A DNA stretch of 64,000 bases. It comes from MFD00082-c5 sp963697995 (GTDB lineage Bacteria; Chlamydiota; Chlamydiia; Chlamydiales; JAJFMB01). The stretch spans positions 1,178,001 through 1,242,000 of the forward strand of contig OY969110.1 in the NCBI GenBank assembly GCA_963697995.1, read 5' to 3'. This document shows, one piece after another, positions 7,848 through 15,683 of this stretch; position 1 is the first letter of the stretch, and every line of letters begins with the position of its first letter. The position numbers and the translations under genes were made by a program. The notes beneath the pieces were generated by a model. That model was not told the origin of the DNA. It was given only the letters and a program-made list of their open reading frames with translations, and did no database searches.

Positions 7848-10451
7848 TTATTTATAAACGATTCTATATTCTACACCATCTTTTGTTAAACGCATTTCAT
7901 TTCGTGTGATACTTATAATTGTCATACCATTAAGATTGTCTCCTTTAGAGAGGATTTTACCGTTGATGATAACGCTAATGTTAGATCCTATCTGAGAGAC
8001 ACCTGAAACGGTGAATTTATCGCTGATATCGATGAGTTTGCTCTCTGGAGCAAGTTCACCGATAAAGCTTTTAATACTTCTAACGCCTGGGATCTTCTTA
8101 AAGTTGTCGATAAGCTGATTAACTCTCTCTTTTTGTTCATTAGAGACTGAACCTGTTATAGTTAAGAGTCCATTGCTAAATTCGACCTGAAGATTTGAGA
8201 GGCGGTTGATTTTAAGCTCATTAGTGACAGAGTTGATCACGTCTTCTTCGACTAATATCTTGTTGTCGAGTTTATCGAGGTAGGGGAAGTTGGAAGAGAC
8301 ATAATCGGAGAGTTCTTCGGCTTGTTTTCTTGTTTTGACGGTGCCTGATATGGTGTAGTGACCGGGCGATGTCGATTGGATAGTGATTCCTTTCCATGCT
8401 TTATTACGGCTCAAAACCTGATTAATTTCTCTCCAAACGTATTCATCGACGATGATGCCGGAACTGTCGATAAGGCTTAAAAAATGCAGTCCTTGGAGGT
8501 TGTAAAGCAGCTGGTTTCTATCAGAGGGGCTTGAAACGTGTCCGACGAGAAGGAGTTTACCGGTTGCTTTATTGAAAGAGTAGCGCACATCGGGGAAGGG
8601 ACTTAAAGCCTCTTCTAGAGCTTTATCGATATTGGTCTTTTGGTTGAGATCAATCGGTTTAGCTTCCTGGAAGAGAGTGGAGATAGCAAGACCTGTGAGG
8701 ACTAGAATGCCTGTGATTAAAGCGTAAAGACCAAACTTAGAGATTTGGCTTTTGTGTTCATCGCGTGTTTCTTTGACAACAGTCTCTTTAAGGGCGACTT
8801 GTGCTGCTTGATTGACCTCTTGGGTTGGTTTTTCAATCTCTTCTTGTATTTCTTCCTTAATTTCAGGCTGAACGGGGGCAGCAGTTTTTGGGGCTTCCTG
8901 ATAGGGAGGAGGTGAGATAATGGTGTGCATTTCTCCCTCTCGATCGAAAAGCATGAAAGAGGTGGTGCCCAACGAAACGAGTTTGCCCACATTTAAAGTT
9001 TGCTTTGAGGTGAGTTTTTGCCCATCGATGAAGACGCCGTTGCGGCTATTGAGGTCCTCGATAAGGGGGTGGTTGTCTGAATCAATCGTGATTTTTAAGT
9101 GTTGTCTTGAAACGCTCGTATCGTGGAAGACTACGTCACAGGAGGTCGGATCGGTACCGATGATATACGTCGCATCGGAGTGCATGGAGAATTCAGCGCC
9201 GTTATTTGGGCCTCCGATCACTTTAAGAAGGTACCTTCCAGTTCCCATGAGATCGAAGTTTAAGTCGGCAAGGTCATCCTTTTCCTCTTCGTCGAAGATC
9301 GTGTCTTCATCTTCGGTATCGCTCTGTTTTTCGCTGGAAGTTTTTTTCTCTTCGCCCTTTTGTGTTACAGAGTCTTCTTCATCAAGTTCATCTTCAATAA
9401 TCGCATTGTCCTGTGATTCCTCTTTAGTAGTGTCTTCTGAGGGAGTGGAATCGTGACTAACATATTCATTATCAGTGGGTTCTGATTCGAATTCATCTTG
9501 GTGGGTTTCGTCAAGAGGCGTGGGTTCTGGGGTAATAGACTCATTTTGAGTGGCTTCTGACTCGTGCTCCTCTTCAAGAAGTGATTCGTCAGGAGATGTG
9601 GGTTCTGGGGTAATAGACTCATTTTGAGTGGCTTCTGACTCGTGCTCCTCTTCAAGAAGTGATTCGTCAAGAGACGTGGGTTCTGGGGTAATAGACTCAT
9701 TTTGAGTGGCTTCTGACTTGTGCTCCTCTTCAAGAAGTGATTCGTCAGGAGATGTGGGTTCTGGGGTAATAGACTCATTTTGAGTGGCTTCTGACTCGTG
9801 CTCCTCTTCAAGAAGTGATTCGTCAGGAGATGTGGGTTCTGGGGTAATAGACTCATTTTGAGTGGCTTCTGACTCGTGCTCCTCTTCAAGAAGTGATTCG
9901 TCAGGAGATGTGGGTTCTGGGGTAATAGACTCATTTTGAGTGGCTTCTGACTCGTGCTCCTCTTCAAGAAGTGATTCGTCAAGAGGCAAGGATTTGGGCT
10001 TAATAGAGTCTTGAAGAGTTCCTTCTTCATTGAGCTCGTCTTCAAGAAAAGCCTCCATTTCGGAATCGTCCTTGTGGGTGTCATCTTGAGATGTGGGTTC
10101 TATCTCATCAGGCGCACTCTCTTCTTTTGAGGTATCTGGTTTAAGAGGTTCGCTTGTGGCAGTCTCCATTAAAAAGCGGATTTTATTGCCGTTGATTTCG
10201 ATCAAGTCTCCCTCTTTTAGGGAGGCTTCTTCCGTTAGCTGACCATTAAGCTTAAGGGGATCGTTTGCTTTAAGAAAAAAGGTATTGTCGCTTTTTGTCA
10301 GAAGAAAATGGGTAGGTGCAACTCCTTCAGCGCTTAAAGAAAAGGTGTTGTCTTCTTGAGATGCGCCCAAAGACCACTCTTCTCCTTGATCCAAAGAAAA
10401 AACTGTTCCCTTCAATTCTCCTTCTTCGACAATAAGTTTCGCTGATAGCAT
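7848..10451 (-). CDS. cdsD: T3SS inner-membrane ring protein CdsD/SctD with two FHA domains
   Basis: The 867-aa protein has an N-terminal FHA-like domain (about 1-95), a long acidic linker with six 26-aa repeats (about 154-310), a second FHA domain (about 404-500, with SRQH and RNGVFIDG typical of phosphothreonine-binding loops), one membrane segment (about 571-592, YALITGILVLTGLAIST) and a periplasmic part with BON/ring-building-like modules to the end. Two cytoplasmic FHA domains distinguish chlamydial CdsD from the shorter SctD of other bacteria. FHA domains bind phosphothreonine, so the nearby Pkn5 kinase is a natural candidate partner; this is inference. The repeat linker is an expansion specific to this protein. 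Confidence 0.93.
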   Translation of the reverse strand: MLSAKLIVEEGELKGTVFSLDQGEEWSLGASQEDNTFSLSAEGVAPTHFLLTKSDNTFFLKANDPLKLNGQLTEEASLKEGDLIEINGNKIRFLMETATSEPLKPDTSKEESAPDEIEPTSQDDTHKDDSEMEAFLEDELNEEGTLQDSIKPKSLPLDESLLEEEHESEATQNESITPEPTSPDESLLEEEHESEATQNESITPEPTSPDESLLEEEHESEATQNESITPEPTSPDESLLEEEHKSEATQNESITPEPTSLDESLLEEEHESEATQNESITPEPTSPDESLLEEEHESEATQNESITPEPTPLDETHQDEFESEPTDNEYVSHDSTPSEDTTKEESQDNAIIEDELDEEDSVTQKGEEKKTSSEKQSDTEDEDTIFDEEEKDDLADLNFDLMGTGRYLLKVIGGPNNGAEFSMHSDATYIIGTDPTSCDVVFHDTSVSRQHLKITIDSDNHPLIEDLNSRNGVFIDGQKLTSKQTLNVGKLVSLGTTSFMLFDREGEMHTIISPPPYQEAPKTAAPVQPEIKEEIQEEIEKPTQEVNQAAQVALKETVVKETRDEHKSQISKFGLYALITGILVLTGLAISTLFQEAKPIDLNQKTNIDKALEEALSPFPDVRYSFNKATGKLLLVGHVSSPSDRNQLLYNLQGLHFLSLIDSSGIIVDEYVWREINQVLSRNKAWKGITIQSTSPGHYTISGTVKTRKQAEELSDYVSSNFPYLDKLDNKILVEEDVINSVTNELKINRLSNLQVEFSNGLLTITGSVSNEQKERVNQLIDNFKKIPGVRSIKSFIGELAPESKLIDISDKFTVSGVSQIGSNISVIINGKILSKGDNLNGMTIISITRNEMRLTKDGVEYRIVYK
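9521..9988 (-). repeat. Six 78-bp tandem repeats inside cdsD
   Basis: The unit, marked by TGGGTTCTGGGG at 9521, 9599, 9677, 9755, 9833 and 9911, is exactly 78 bp (26 aa). It encodes an acidic module containing LLEEEHESEATQNESITPEP. Copies differ by one or two bases, so the array expanded recently and is kept in frame. It lengthens the disordered linker between the two FHA domains. Confidence 0.95.
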
Positions 10452-10472
10452 AAGTTGCTTCTATCCCTTGTA

Positions 10473-10865
10473 TTACGTTTTATGTGTCAGTTCTTCGCGC
10501 CAAAAGTCAATAGTATTTATGAAATCTTCTATTAAATTATTGAAAGTCTCGTGCGTGATTTCTTGAACAATTTCTTGGCTTAAAACAAGTCTGTCTTTCT
10601 GTTCGTTAAGTCCAAGCCTTGCTCCCCCTGTTCCTTGCCCAAAAAGATTGGCATGGAGAAGCTCCATGTAAAGAGATTCTAAATTGTTTTTGGGGCATTC
10701 TGCAAATTCAACCCGCAATTCAAAACCAAACGGCAGCAAAGGTGTCAGATGAATGGACACATTCTCTTCCACAGGAATTGCGAAGGTTCCTGAAACCTCC
10801 CCCTTTAAAGAACCTTTAAGCTCTAAATCTTTGGCAAATTTTTCTACTAAGGCTTCTAATTTCAT
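10473..10865 (-). CDS. CT663-like class I T3SS chaperone (CesT/SycE fold)
   Basis: The 130-aa acidic protein has the alpha-beta pattern of CesT/SycE-type chaperones: an N-terminal helix (MKLEALVEKFAKDLEL), beta strands (FGFELRVEFAECP) and the segment LLHANLFGQGTGGARLGLNE, close to the family's conserved 'L..N.....G..LGL' core. It is the first gene of the T3SS block on this strand, 21 bp before cdsD, in the CT663 position. Its client is not evident from the sequence. Confidence 0.85.
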   Translation of the reverse strand: MKLEALVEKFAKDLELKGSLKGEVSGTFAIPVEENVSIHLTPLLPFGFELRVEFAECPKNNLESLYMELLHANLFGQGTGGARLGLNEQKDRLVLSQEIVQEITHETFNNLIEDFINTIDFWREELTHKT

Positions 10866-11159
10866 AGGCTTAAGACCTCAAACTTTGGAAGGCATCAAAC
10901 AGTCTGGAGCTCTTTTAACGAAGCACCCGCTCTCGAGTATAAAGGATTCAAGGAATATACTCCAATACCAAAAAACTTAAAAAAGGACTTAAATTTTAAC
11001 TATATAGGAAAAGTGTTTTTCAACCCCTAGAGAATTAGTGAGTTACATTTTAAGGATCGAGGGTTTTCTGACTTAGGCAACTGTTATTAAGTTTTTAAAA
11101 GTTATTGATATAAAAGTAATATTTAAGTAGAATTCTAGAGAAAAAAATAGGTTTTTATT
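10866..11159. promoter_or_regulatory. Divergent intergenic region between the T3SS block and the 651-aa gene
   Basis: These 294 bp separate the minus-strand T3SS operon (start 10865) from the plus-strand gene at 11160, so promoters for both directions should lie here. The half next to 11160 is very AT-rich (11080-11150). I see no promoter, operator or RNA that I would defend by eye. Confidence 0.35.
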
Positions 11160-13115
11160 ATGCAATTTTATTCTTTAAATGGTTATTATCCAATTAATGA
11201 TCCCTTTGATGAGTCGCGATTGCTTTCCTCGTTGGAAAAAGATGAAGACATGCTCCCTATTGAAAAGGTTTTATATGATGATTCTCTTTTTCCTCAATCA
11301 AATGGACTACAATCTGAAGAGTTTCTTCGCCCAAAACCTTTATCCCAATTTTATAAGGGGCATCGAGTTTTTCTCGGAAAAAGGTTAGATTTTGAAGAAC
11401 TTTATCAAACTTTTCGGAGCAATCCCACCAAACAATTGGTTCAAACAGCCGTTGAGGATTTAGCTTCTATTTTTTTTAGCGAAAAATTAAATGAGATTTC
11501 CGCTCCATTGACTGGAAAACGGTTGGATCTGATCAAAACTTTAACAATAAAAGAAAGTATACAACAGATTCTTTTAGGGTTTACTCTCGAAAGAAAAATC
11601 GCTCTTTTTTTGCTTGAAATGGAGCGGTGTCAACGGCTAGTTATTAAGGCGCAGGCTTCTTTTAAGAATCAAATGTATTATAAAAAGAGTGCTAAGGGGT
11701 TGTCGGTGAATGGTATTGTTCTTCCTGCAGCAGGGACCATTGAACGGTTTCAGTTTCGTGAGTGGTTTTCAGAACATGTCAACATGAATGAAGTCGTAAG
11801 TGGTCGTATTTGTGGACACCTGCACAATTTTATTGAGAAAAAAGAGGTGTTAAACGCTTTTCTTCAGGTAAAAAACGATCCGGTTTTGCTTGAGTCTGTT
11901 AAAGAGTTGTTATTAGGATTAGACAGAGATGATGCGATTTTAAAACAAAAAGGGCTTCTTGAAGAATTTGATAAATGGATAGAAGATATGTTTATATCTT
12001 ATCGAGATAGCTTATTAAGTTATATAAAATTATTCCCTTTTATTGGTCTTGTTTTAAATATTCAAGCGGAAAGAAATGACGGTTTTAATGTGGCAGAGAA
12101 ACATCAAGAACCGTGGATCGACCTTTTTAAGGCTCGTTTTTCTTTAAAGGATCGGGTGAATTGGAAATATTTTAGTCTCTCTCGTAAGCTGGTGGAAGAG
12201 GCTTTTAAAAATCAGTACTTTTTCTTGCGGCAAAATAAGGAGTTAACCCTTTTAAAAGAGCTTTACGGTAGTGGGGCGGAACCTATTTTTGAGCCCTATT
12301 TTTTGAAACATGAGAGGAAAATCATTCCTTTAAACCTAAAAGAGTTTGAAGAAAAAAAGGAAAAAAAAGCAGATAAGGGTAAGCGCCCACTTCGGGTAAG
12401 TACAACGACTGCGAAAAAAGTCGAAGAGTCATCAAATTCGAAAAATGAAGAGAAGCTTTCAGTCTCTTTAGAAGTTGAGTCAATTCCTTTAACTCATTTA
12501 AGTCAACTGCAGGAGCGCCTTAAGATTATTTCAAATTACCGTTTTTCATATGGTGCAAGGGTTTGCCGTTTTTTTAATATTAATCCCTTGGTAAATCTTG
12601 AAAAAATTCGGAACTTTAAAGACAGAGGTGAGCTTCTTTACCGAGATGTTTCAAATGAAGAGCTGTTAAAAAGCTGGAAACAACACTGTTTTCCTCCTAT
12701 TGAGGTGATATCGCAAGATCCCGATTTTAAAAAGCGGTTTACAAGACAAAATGGAGCTGGGGAAGCACCCGGCTTTTGGCTTTTGTGCCGTTTTGAATGT
12801 GAAGGGCAGTCTCCCCTTGATGGTAGAGTGCGGATTGGTTTTGATGTCGATGATGGGAAAACAGTTATTCACAGGTTTTTCAATCCTGGAAACGATCAAG
12901 GAGTTTCTTCAAAGCACATCAAGCAAACTTTAGGCGATGAAAAACTATCAGAGGAAGAGGACTTATTTTATCAAACTCAAAAGGATAATCAATTGTTTTT
13001 TGGCGATCAGCTATTAGAAGTTGAAGGAAAAGGGGTTTTCGAAAGGATTAAGATCTGGAATCAGTTAAGGAAAATGAGTATTACGGCAATCCAGATTCCA
13101 CCTTGGATAAGGTGA
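11160..13115 (+). CDS. Hypothetical 651-aa protein
   Basis: I do not recognise this protein. It has no signal peptide or membrane span. It is predicted mostly helical, with a Lys/Glu-rich low-complexity linker at about 395-430 that separates a large N-terminal part from a C-terminal domain (about 515-651) containing FWLLCRFECEG and VRIGFDVDDGK, which looks like an alpha/beta fold. It stands alone on the plus strand, divergent from the T3SS block and convergent with the translocator operon, with palindromic element 1 right after its stop. Position between two T3SS clusters makes an effector or T3SS-linked cytosolic factor possible, but nothing in the sequence proves it. Confidence 0.75.
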   Translation: MQFYSLNGYYPINDPFDESRLLSSLEKDEDMLPIEKVLYDDSLFPQSNGLQSEEFLRPKPLSQFYKGHRVFLGKRLDFEELYQTFRSNPTKQLVQTAVEDLASIFFSEKLNEISAPLTGKRLDLIKTLTIKESIQQILLGFTLERKIALFLLEMERCQRLVIKAQASFKNQMYYKKSAKGLSVNGIVLPAAGTIERFQFREWFSEHVNMNEVVSGRICGHLHNFIEKKEVLNAFLQVKNDPVLLESVKELLLGLDRDDAILKQKGLLEEFDKWIEDMFISYRDSLLSYIKLFPFIGLVLNIQAERNDGFNVAEKHQEPWIDLFKARFSLKDRVNWKYFSLSRKLVEEAFKNQYFFLRQNKELTLLKELYGSGAEPIFEPYFLKHERKIIPLNLKEFEEKKEKKADKGKRPLRVSTTTAKKVEESSNSKNEEKLSVSLEVESIPLTHLSQLQERLKIISNYRFSYGARVCRFFNINPLVNLEKIRNFKDRGELLYRDVSNEELLKSWKQHCFPPIEVISQDPDFKKRFTRQNGAGEAPGFWLLCRFECEGQSPLDGRVRIGFDVDDGKTVIHRFFNPGNDQGVSSKHIKQTLGDEKLSEEEDLFYQTQKDNQLFFGDQLLEVEGKGVFERIKIWNQLRKMSITAIQIPPWIR

Positions 13116-13189
13116 TTAAAAACTTAAAGTCTTTAGGGTTTAAATATTAACATTAGGGGTTTGGGTTAATTGTTAATGTTTTAAAACAG

Positions 13190-13296
13190 TTTTTTCAATT
13201 TTTACGAATTAAGGTTTAAGGTTTTACGAATTAAGCTTTAAGGTTTAAGTTTTAGGTTTAAAGGTTTAAGGTTTAAAGGTTTAGGTTTAAGTTTTA
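13190..13296 (+). repeat. Telomere-like degenerate GGTTTAA(A) tract, left flank of element 1
   Basis: The stretch is built of short 6-8-bp words such as GGTTTAA, GGTTTAAA, TTTAGG and TTTACGAATTAA, repeated irregularly in one orientation. It resembles degenerate telomere-type repeats (compare TTTAGGG), but no telomere is implied. It has no coding potential. The same words occur inverted on the right flank of the element. Confidence 0.8.
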
Positions 13297-14264
13297 AGGT
13301 TTTAAAACAGTTTTTTCAAGTTTGTAGCTAAAGCCAAACTTGAAAAGAGGAGGGGGGGGAGAGAGGACTTTAAAAGCCCTCTCTCCCCCCTTGACCCCCC
13401 ACCACTCACCCTAAATTCGGAAATGAGATAATGGCTCCAACCTTTGGTTGGAGGGGTTCTAAGGGGGAAAATGCTTTTCCCCCTTAGGATCCCCCTTTTG
13501 CTTCCCCTCCTGAGTTGAAAGCAGGGGGGAAAAGCGATTTCCCCCCTACCCCCCCCTTTGCGTCAAAGGGGTGAAAGTTCCTTTCCCCCCTACCCCCCCC
13601 TTAATCCTTCGAGTCGTTATTGTAACTGTTTGTAGCTTAATCTAATCGGATGAAGTTTAATCCCTTAAGGTTTTTGGCTGACGCCAAACCTTAAGGCAAA
13701 GGGGAGAGAGGTTTTGCACCTCTCTCCCCTTAACCCCTCTCTCCGCAGCAAAGGCTTCGCCCTTGCAACCCAATTATAAGGGGTTTTAGGGGCGAAAGCC
13801 CCTAACGCGGTGAGGTGGGAAGGGGAGGAGAGGTGCGAAACCTCTCCTCCCTCTTGCATTTCCAAAGTTTTGGCTTAAGGCCAAAACTTGAAGAAATGCA
13901 TTTTGCTCTTTTCCGAATAGATCGATTGCCAAACGGTTACAATAACAACTCGAAGGATCAAGGGGGGGGGTAGGGGGGAAAGGAACTTTCACCCCTTTGA
14001 CGCAAAGGGGGGGGTAGGGGGGAAATCGCTTTTCCCCCCTGCTTTCAACTTAGGAGGGGGAGCAAAAGGGGGATCCTAAGGGGGAAAAGCATTTTCCCCC
14101 TTAGAACTCCTCCAACCAAAGGTTGGAGCCATTATCTCATTTCCGAATTTAGGGTGAGTGGTGGGGGGTCAAGGGGGGAGAGAGGGCTTTTAAAGCCCTC
14201 TCTCCCCCCCTCCTCTTTTCAAGTTTGGCTTTAGCTACAAACTTGAAAAAACTGTTTTAAAACC
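13297..14264. repeat. Palindromic repeat element, copy 1
   Basis: Two near-perfect inverted arms, about 13297-13632 and 13931-14264 (roughly 335 bp each), surround a core of about 300 bp. The arms carry poly-G/poly-C blocks and smaller hairpins such as CTCCAACCTTTGGTTGGAG and a stem around CTAAGGGGG/CCCCCTTAG. The core is a chain of further hairpins: CTTAAGG-loop-CCTTAAG, GGGGAGAGAGG-loop-CCTCTCTCCCC, GGGGAGGAGAGG-loop-CCTCTCCTCC, and GTTTTGGC-loop-GCCAAAAC. A closely similar copy lies at 35667-36580. No transposase or recognisable gene is inside. Both copies lie between convergent genes. Function unknown; a non-autonomous mobile repeat or a bidirectional transcription barrier would both fit. 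Confidence 0.92.
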
Positions 14265-14540
14265 TTAAAACTTAAACCTAAACCTTTAAACCTAAAACTT
14301 AAACCTAAAAGCTTAATTCGTAACACTTGAAAAAACTGTTTTAAAACCTTAAAACTTAAACCTAAACCTTAAACCTAAAAGCTTAATTCGTAACACTTGA
14401 AAAAACTGTTTTAAAACCTTAAAACTTAAACCTAAACCTTTAAACCTAAAACTTAAACCTTAAAGCTACAAACTTAAAAAAAACTGTTTTAAAACCTAAA
14501 ACCTTAAAACTTAACGTCTTAAACCTTAACGATTAAACCT
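14265..14540 (-). repeat. CCTAAA-type repeats, right flank of element 1
   Basis: The unit ACTTGAAAAAACTGTTTTAAAACCTTAAAACTT... recurs at 14241, 14325, 14395 and, slightly changed, 14472. Spacings are 84, 70 and 77 bp, which differ by steps of 7, the length of the internal CCTAAA(A) word. The words are the reverse complement of those on the left flank, so the whole structure is symmetrical around the core. Confidence 0.8.
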
Positions 14541-14551
14541 TTAATTTTAAT

Positions 14552-14591
14552 GCTTTAAGCAGCTTTCCTTCATGAAAAAACTGCTTAAAGC
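14552..14591 (-). terminator. Possible terminator of the translocator operon
   Basis: An 11-bp inverted repeat (GCTTTAAGCAG at 14552-14562, CTGCTTAAAGC at 14581-14591) lies 20 bp beyond the stop of the last operon gene at 14611. The downstream T-tract on the minus strand is poor (ATTAAAATT), so the call is weak. Confidence 0.35.
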
Positions 14592-14610
14592 CCCTTCAAT
14601 TAATCTTCCT

Positions 14611-15651
14611 TTAACGGGAGCCATATCTCATTGCATCACGAGCAGAGACCCAGGAGGCTATCTGTTGCATTAAAGCATCAAATGCCGATTGAGCAGAGGC
14701 GGAAGCTGATTGCGTATTTTGCAGTGCGTTTGAGAAGATCGGGGCAACTGCTGTGTTTAAGTTTTGTTGCGCTCCTTGTAGTGGCAAAAGGGCTTGTTGA
14801 GAAGCTAGTTTCATGCTCGAGCTTATGATGTTACCTAAAGATCCAAAAGCTGCGCTAAATTGTTGTTCCGTTTGGGGTATTTGCCTCAATTGTTGGTCGC
14901 GAGTCTCTTTTAATTCCGCACGTTGTTTGACGATTTTAGCTTTGTCTTTTAAGATAGCATCTCTTTGTTTTTGGTAATTAGCTTTAATTGTAAGTCCTGG
15001 TTGTGTAGGAGGTGCGACGCCATTCTTTTCATCTTCTTCGAGTTTATTGAGCTTAGTATCGAGTGCAGCTTCCTGTTTTGCAAGAGGTTCGTCTTCCTTG
15101 TTAAACTGTTTGTTGACGCTAGCGCTTTTGGTCATGGCAAATGCTGCCATCCCTAAGTTACCAGCAAGGTTGACCGTTTGTCCTACGATGTCCCCTTGGG
15201 TTTGGGTTATTTCCGCTTTAGTGATGTTAATTTGAAGTTTTTTAGCTTCCTCTCCCGTTAATATGGTCAGTTTTGTAAAATCAATCCCAAGTTTTGCCAT
15301 CGAGAATCCAAGCTTCATTAAAGTGTCTGCAAGTTCGTTCATCGCAAGAGCAATGTTTGGAAACTGTGCAAGTAACACAGGGTTTCCAGTATCTGCACCG
15401 TGTCCTCCTGGCACATCAGGATTTGACATGTTGTTTATTGCCGCGTTAACTGCGTTGTTTAAATTCGTGACATCTGTTTGCAGTTGCTGTATTGTTGCCT
15501 CATTAGCAGAAATTGCTGCATTGGCTGCAGGTGTTGTTCCCGTTACAGTCACTTGGTTGTTCTGTATTGTAATCGCGTACTGCCCTTGGTTTTGAGAGGG
15601 GTCTGTTCCCGAAGGGCTAGGTGGAGGAGTGGTTGTTGGATTAATTCCCAT
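14611..15651 (-). CDS. Candidate minor T3SS translocator (SctB/CopD-like)
   Basis: The 346-aa protein has a Pro/Ser/Thr-rich start, one moderately hydrophobic segment (about 160-180, VNLAGNLGMAAFAM), a charged coiled-coil region (about 185-260) and a Gln/Ala-rich C-terminal amphipathic stretch. One hydrophobic segment next to coiled coil is the pattern of minor translocators (YopD/SctB). It is the last gene of the translocator operon, after a chaperone and a CopB-type gene, which supports the idea. I have no direct sequence match in memory, so it could instead be another secreted substrate. A strong Shine-Dalgarno (AAAGGAG) precedes the ATG. Confidence 0.55.
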   Translation of the reverse strand: MGINPTTTPPPSPSGTDPSQNQGQYAITIQNNQVTVTGTTPAANAAISANEATIQQLQTDVTNLNNAVNAAINNMSNPDVPGGHGADTGNPVLLAQFPNIALAMNELADTLMKLGFSMAKLGIDFTKLTILTGEEAKKLQINITKAEITQTQGDIVGQTVNLAGNLGMAAFAMTKSASVNKQFNKEDEPLAKQEAALDTKLNKLEEDEKNGVAPPTQPGLTIKANYQKQRDAILKDKAKIVKQRAELKETRDQQLRQIPQTEQQFSAAFGSLGNIISSSMKLASQQALLPLQGAQQNLNTAVAPIFSNALQNTQSASASAQSAFDALMQQIASWVSARDAMRYGSR

Positions 15652-15683
15652 AATAGTCTCCTTTTTTTTTAAGTCACTTAATT

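Noticed and set aside
9365..10084. 239-aa frame with repeated LLTNHFLKRSTSQKPLKMS units on the minus strand
   Set aside because: It is a shifted-frame reading of the cdsD repeat linker, and cdsD itself is well supported.
13665..13865. 66-aa frame (MEMQEGGEVSHLSSPSHLTA...) in the core of element 1, almost identical at 35990-36190
   Set aside because: Its conservation follows from the DNA hairpins of the element; there is no Shine-Dalgarno, no family and no codon signal. Treated as part of the repeat, not a gene.
13297..14264. Group II intron or retron
   Set aside because: No reverse-transcriptase frame, and the structure is a symmetric palindrome, not the intron domain order.
13190..14540. 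True telomere or linear replicon end
   Set aside because: The repeats are irregular, internal to the chromosome and flanked by normal genes on both sides.
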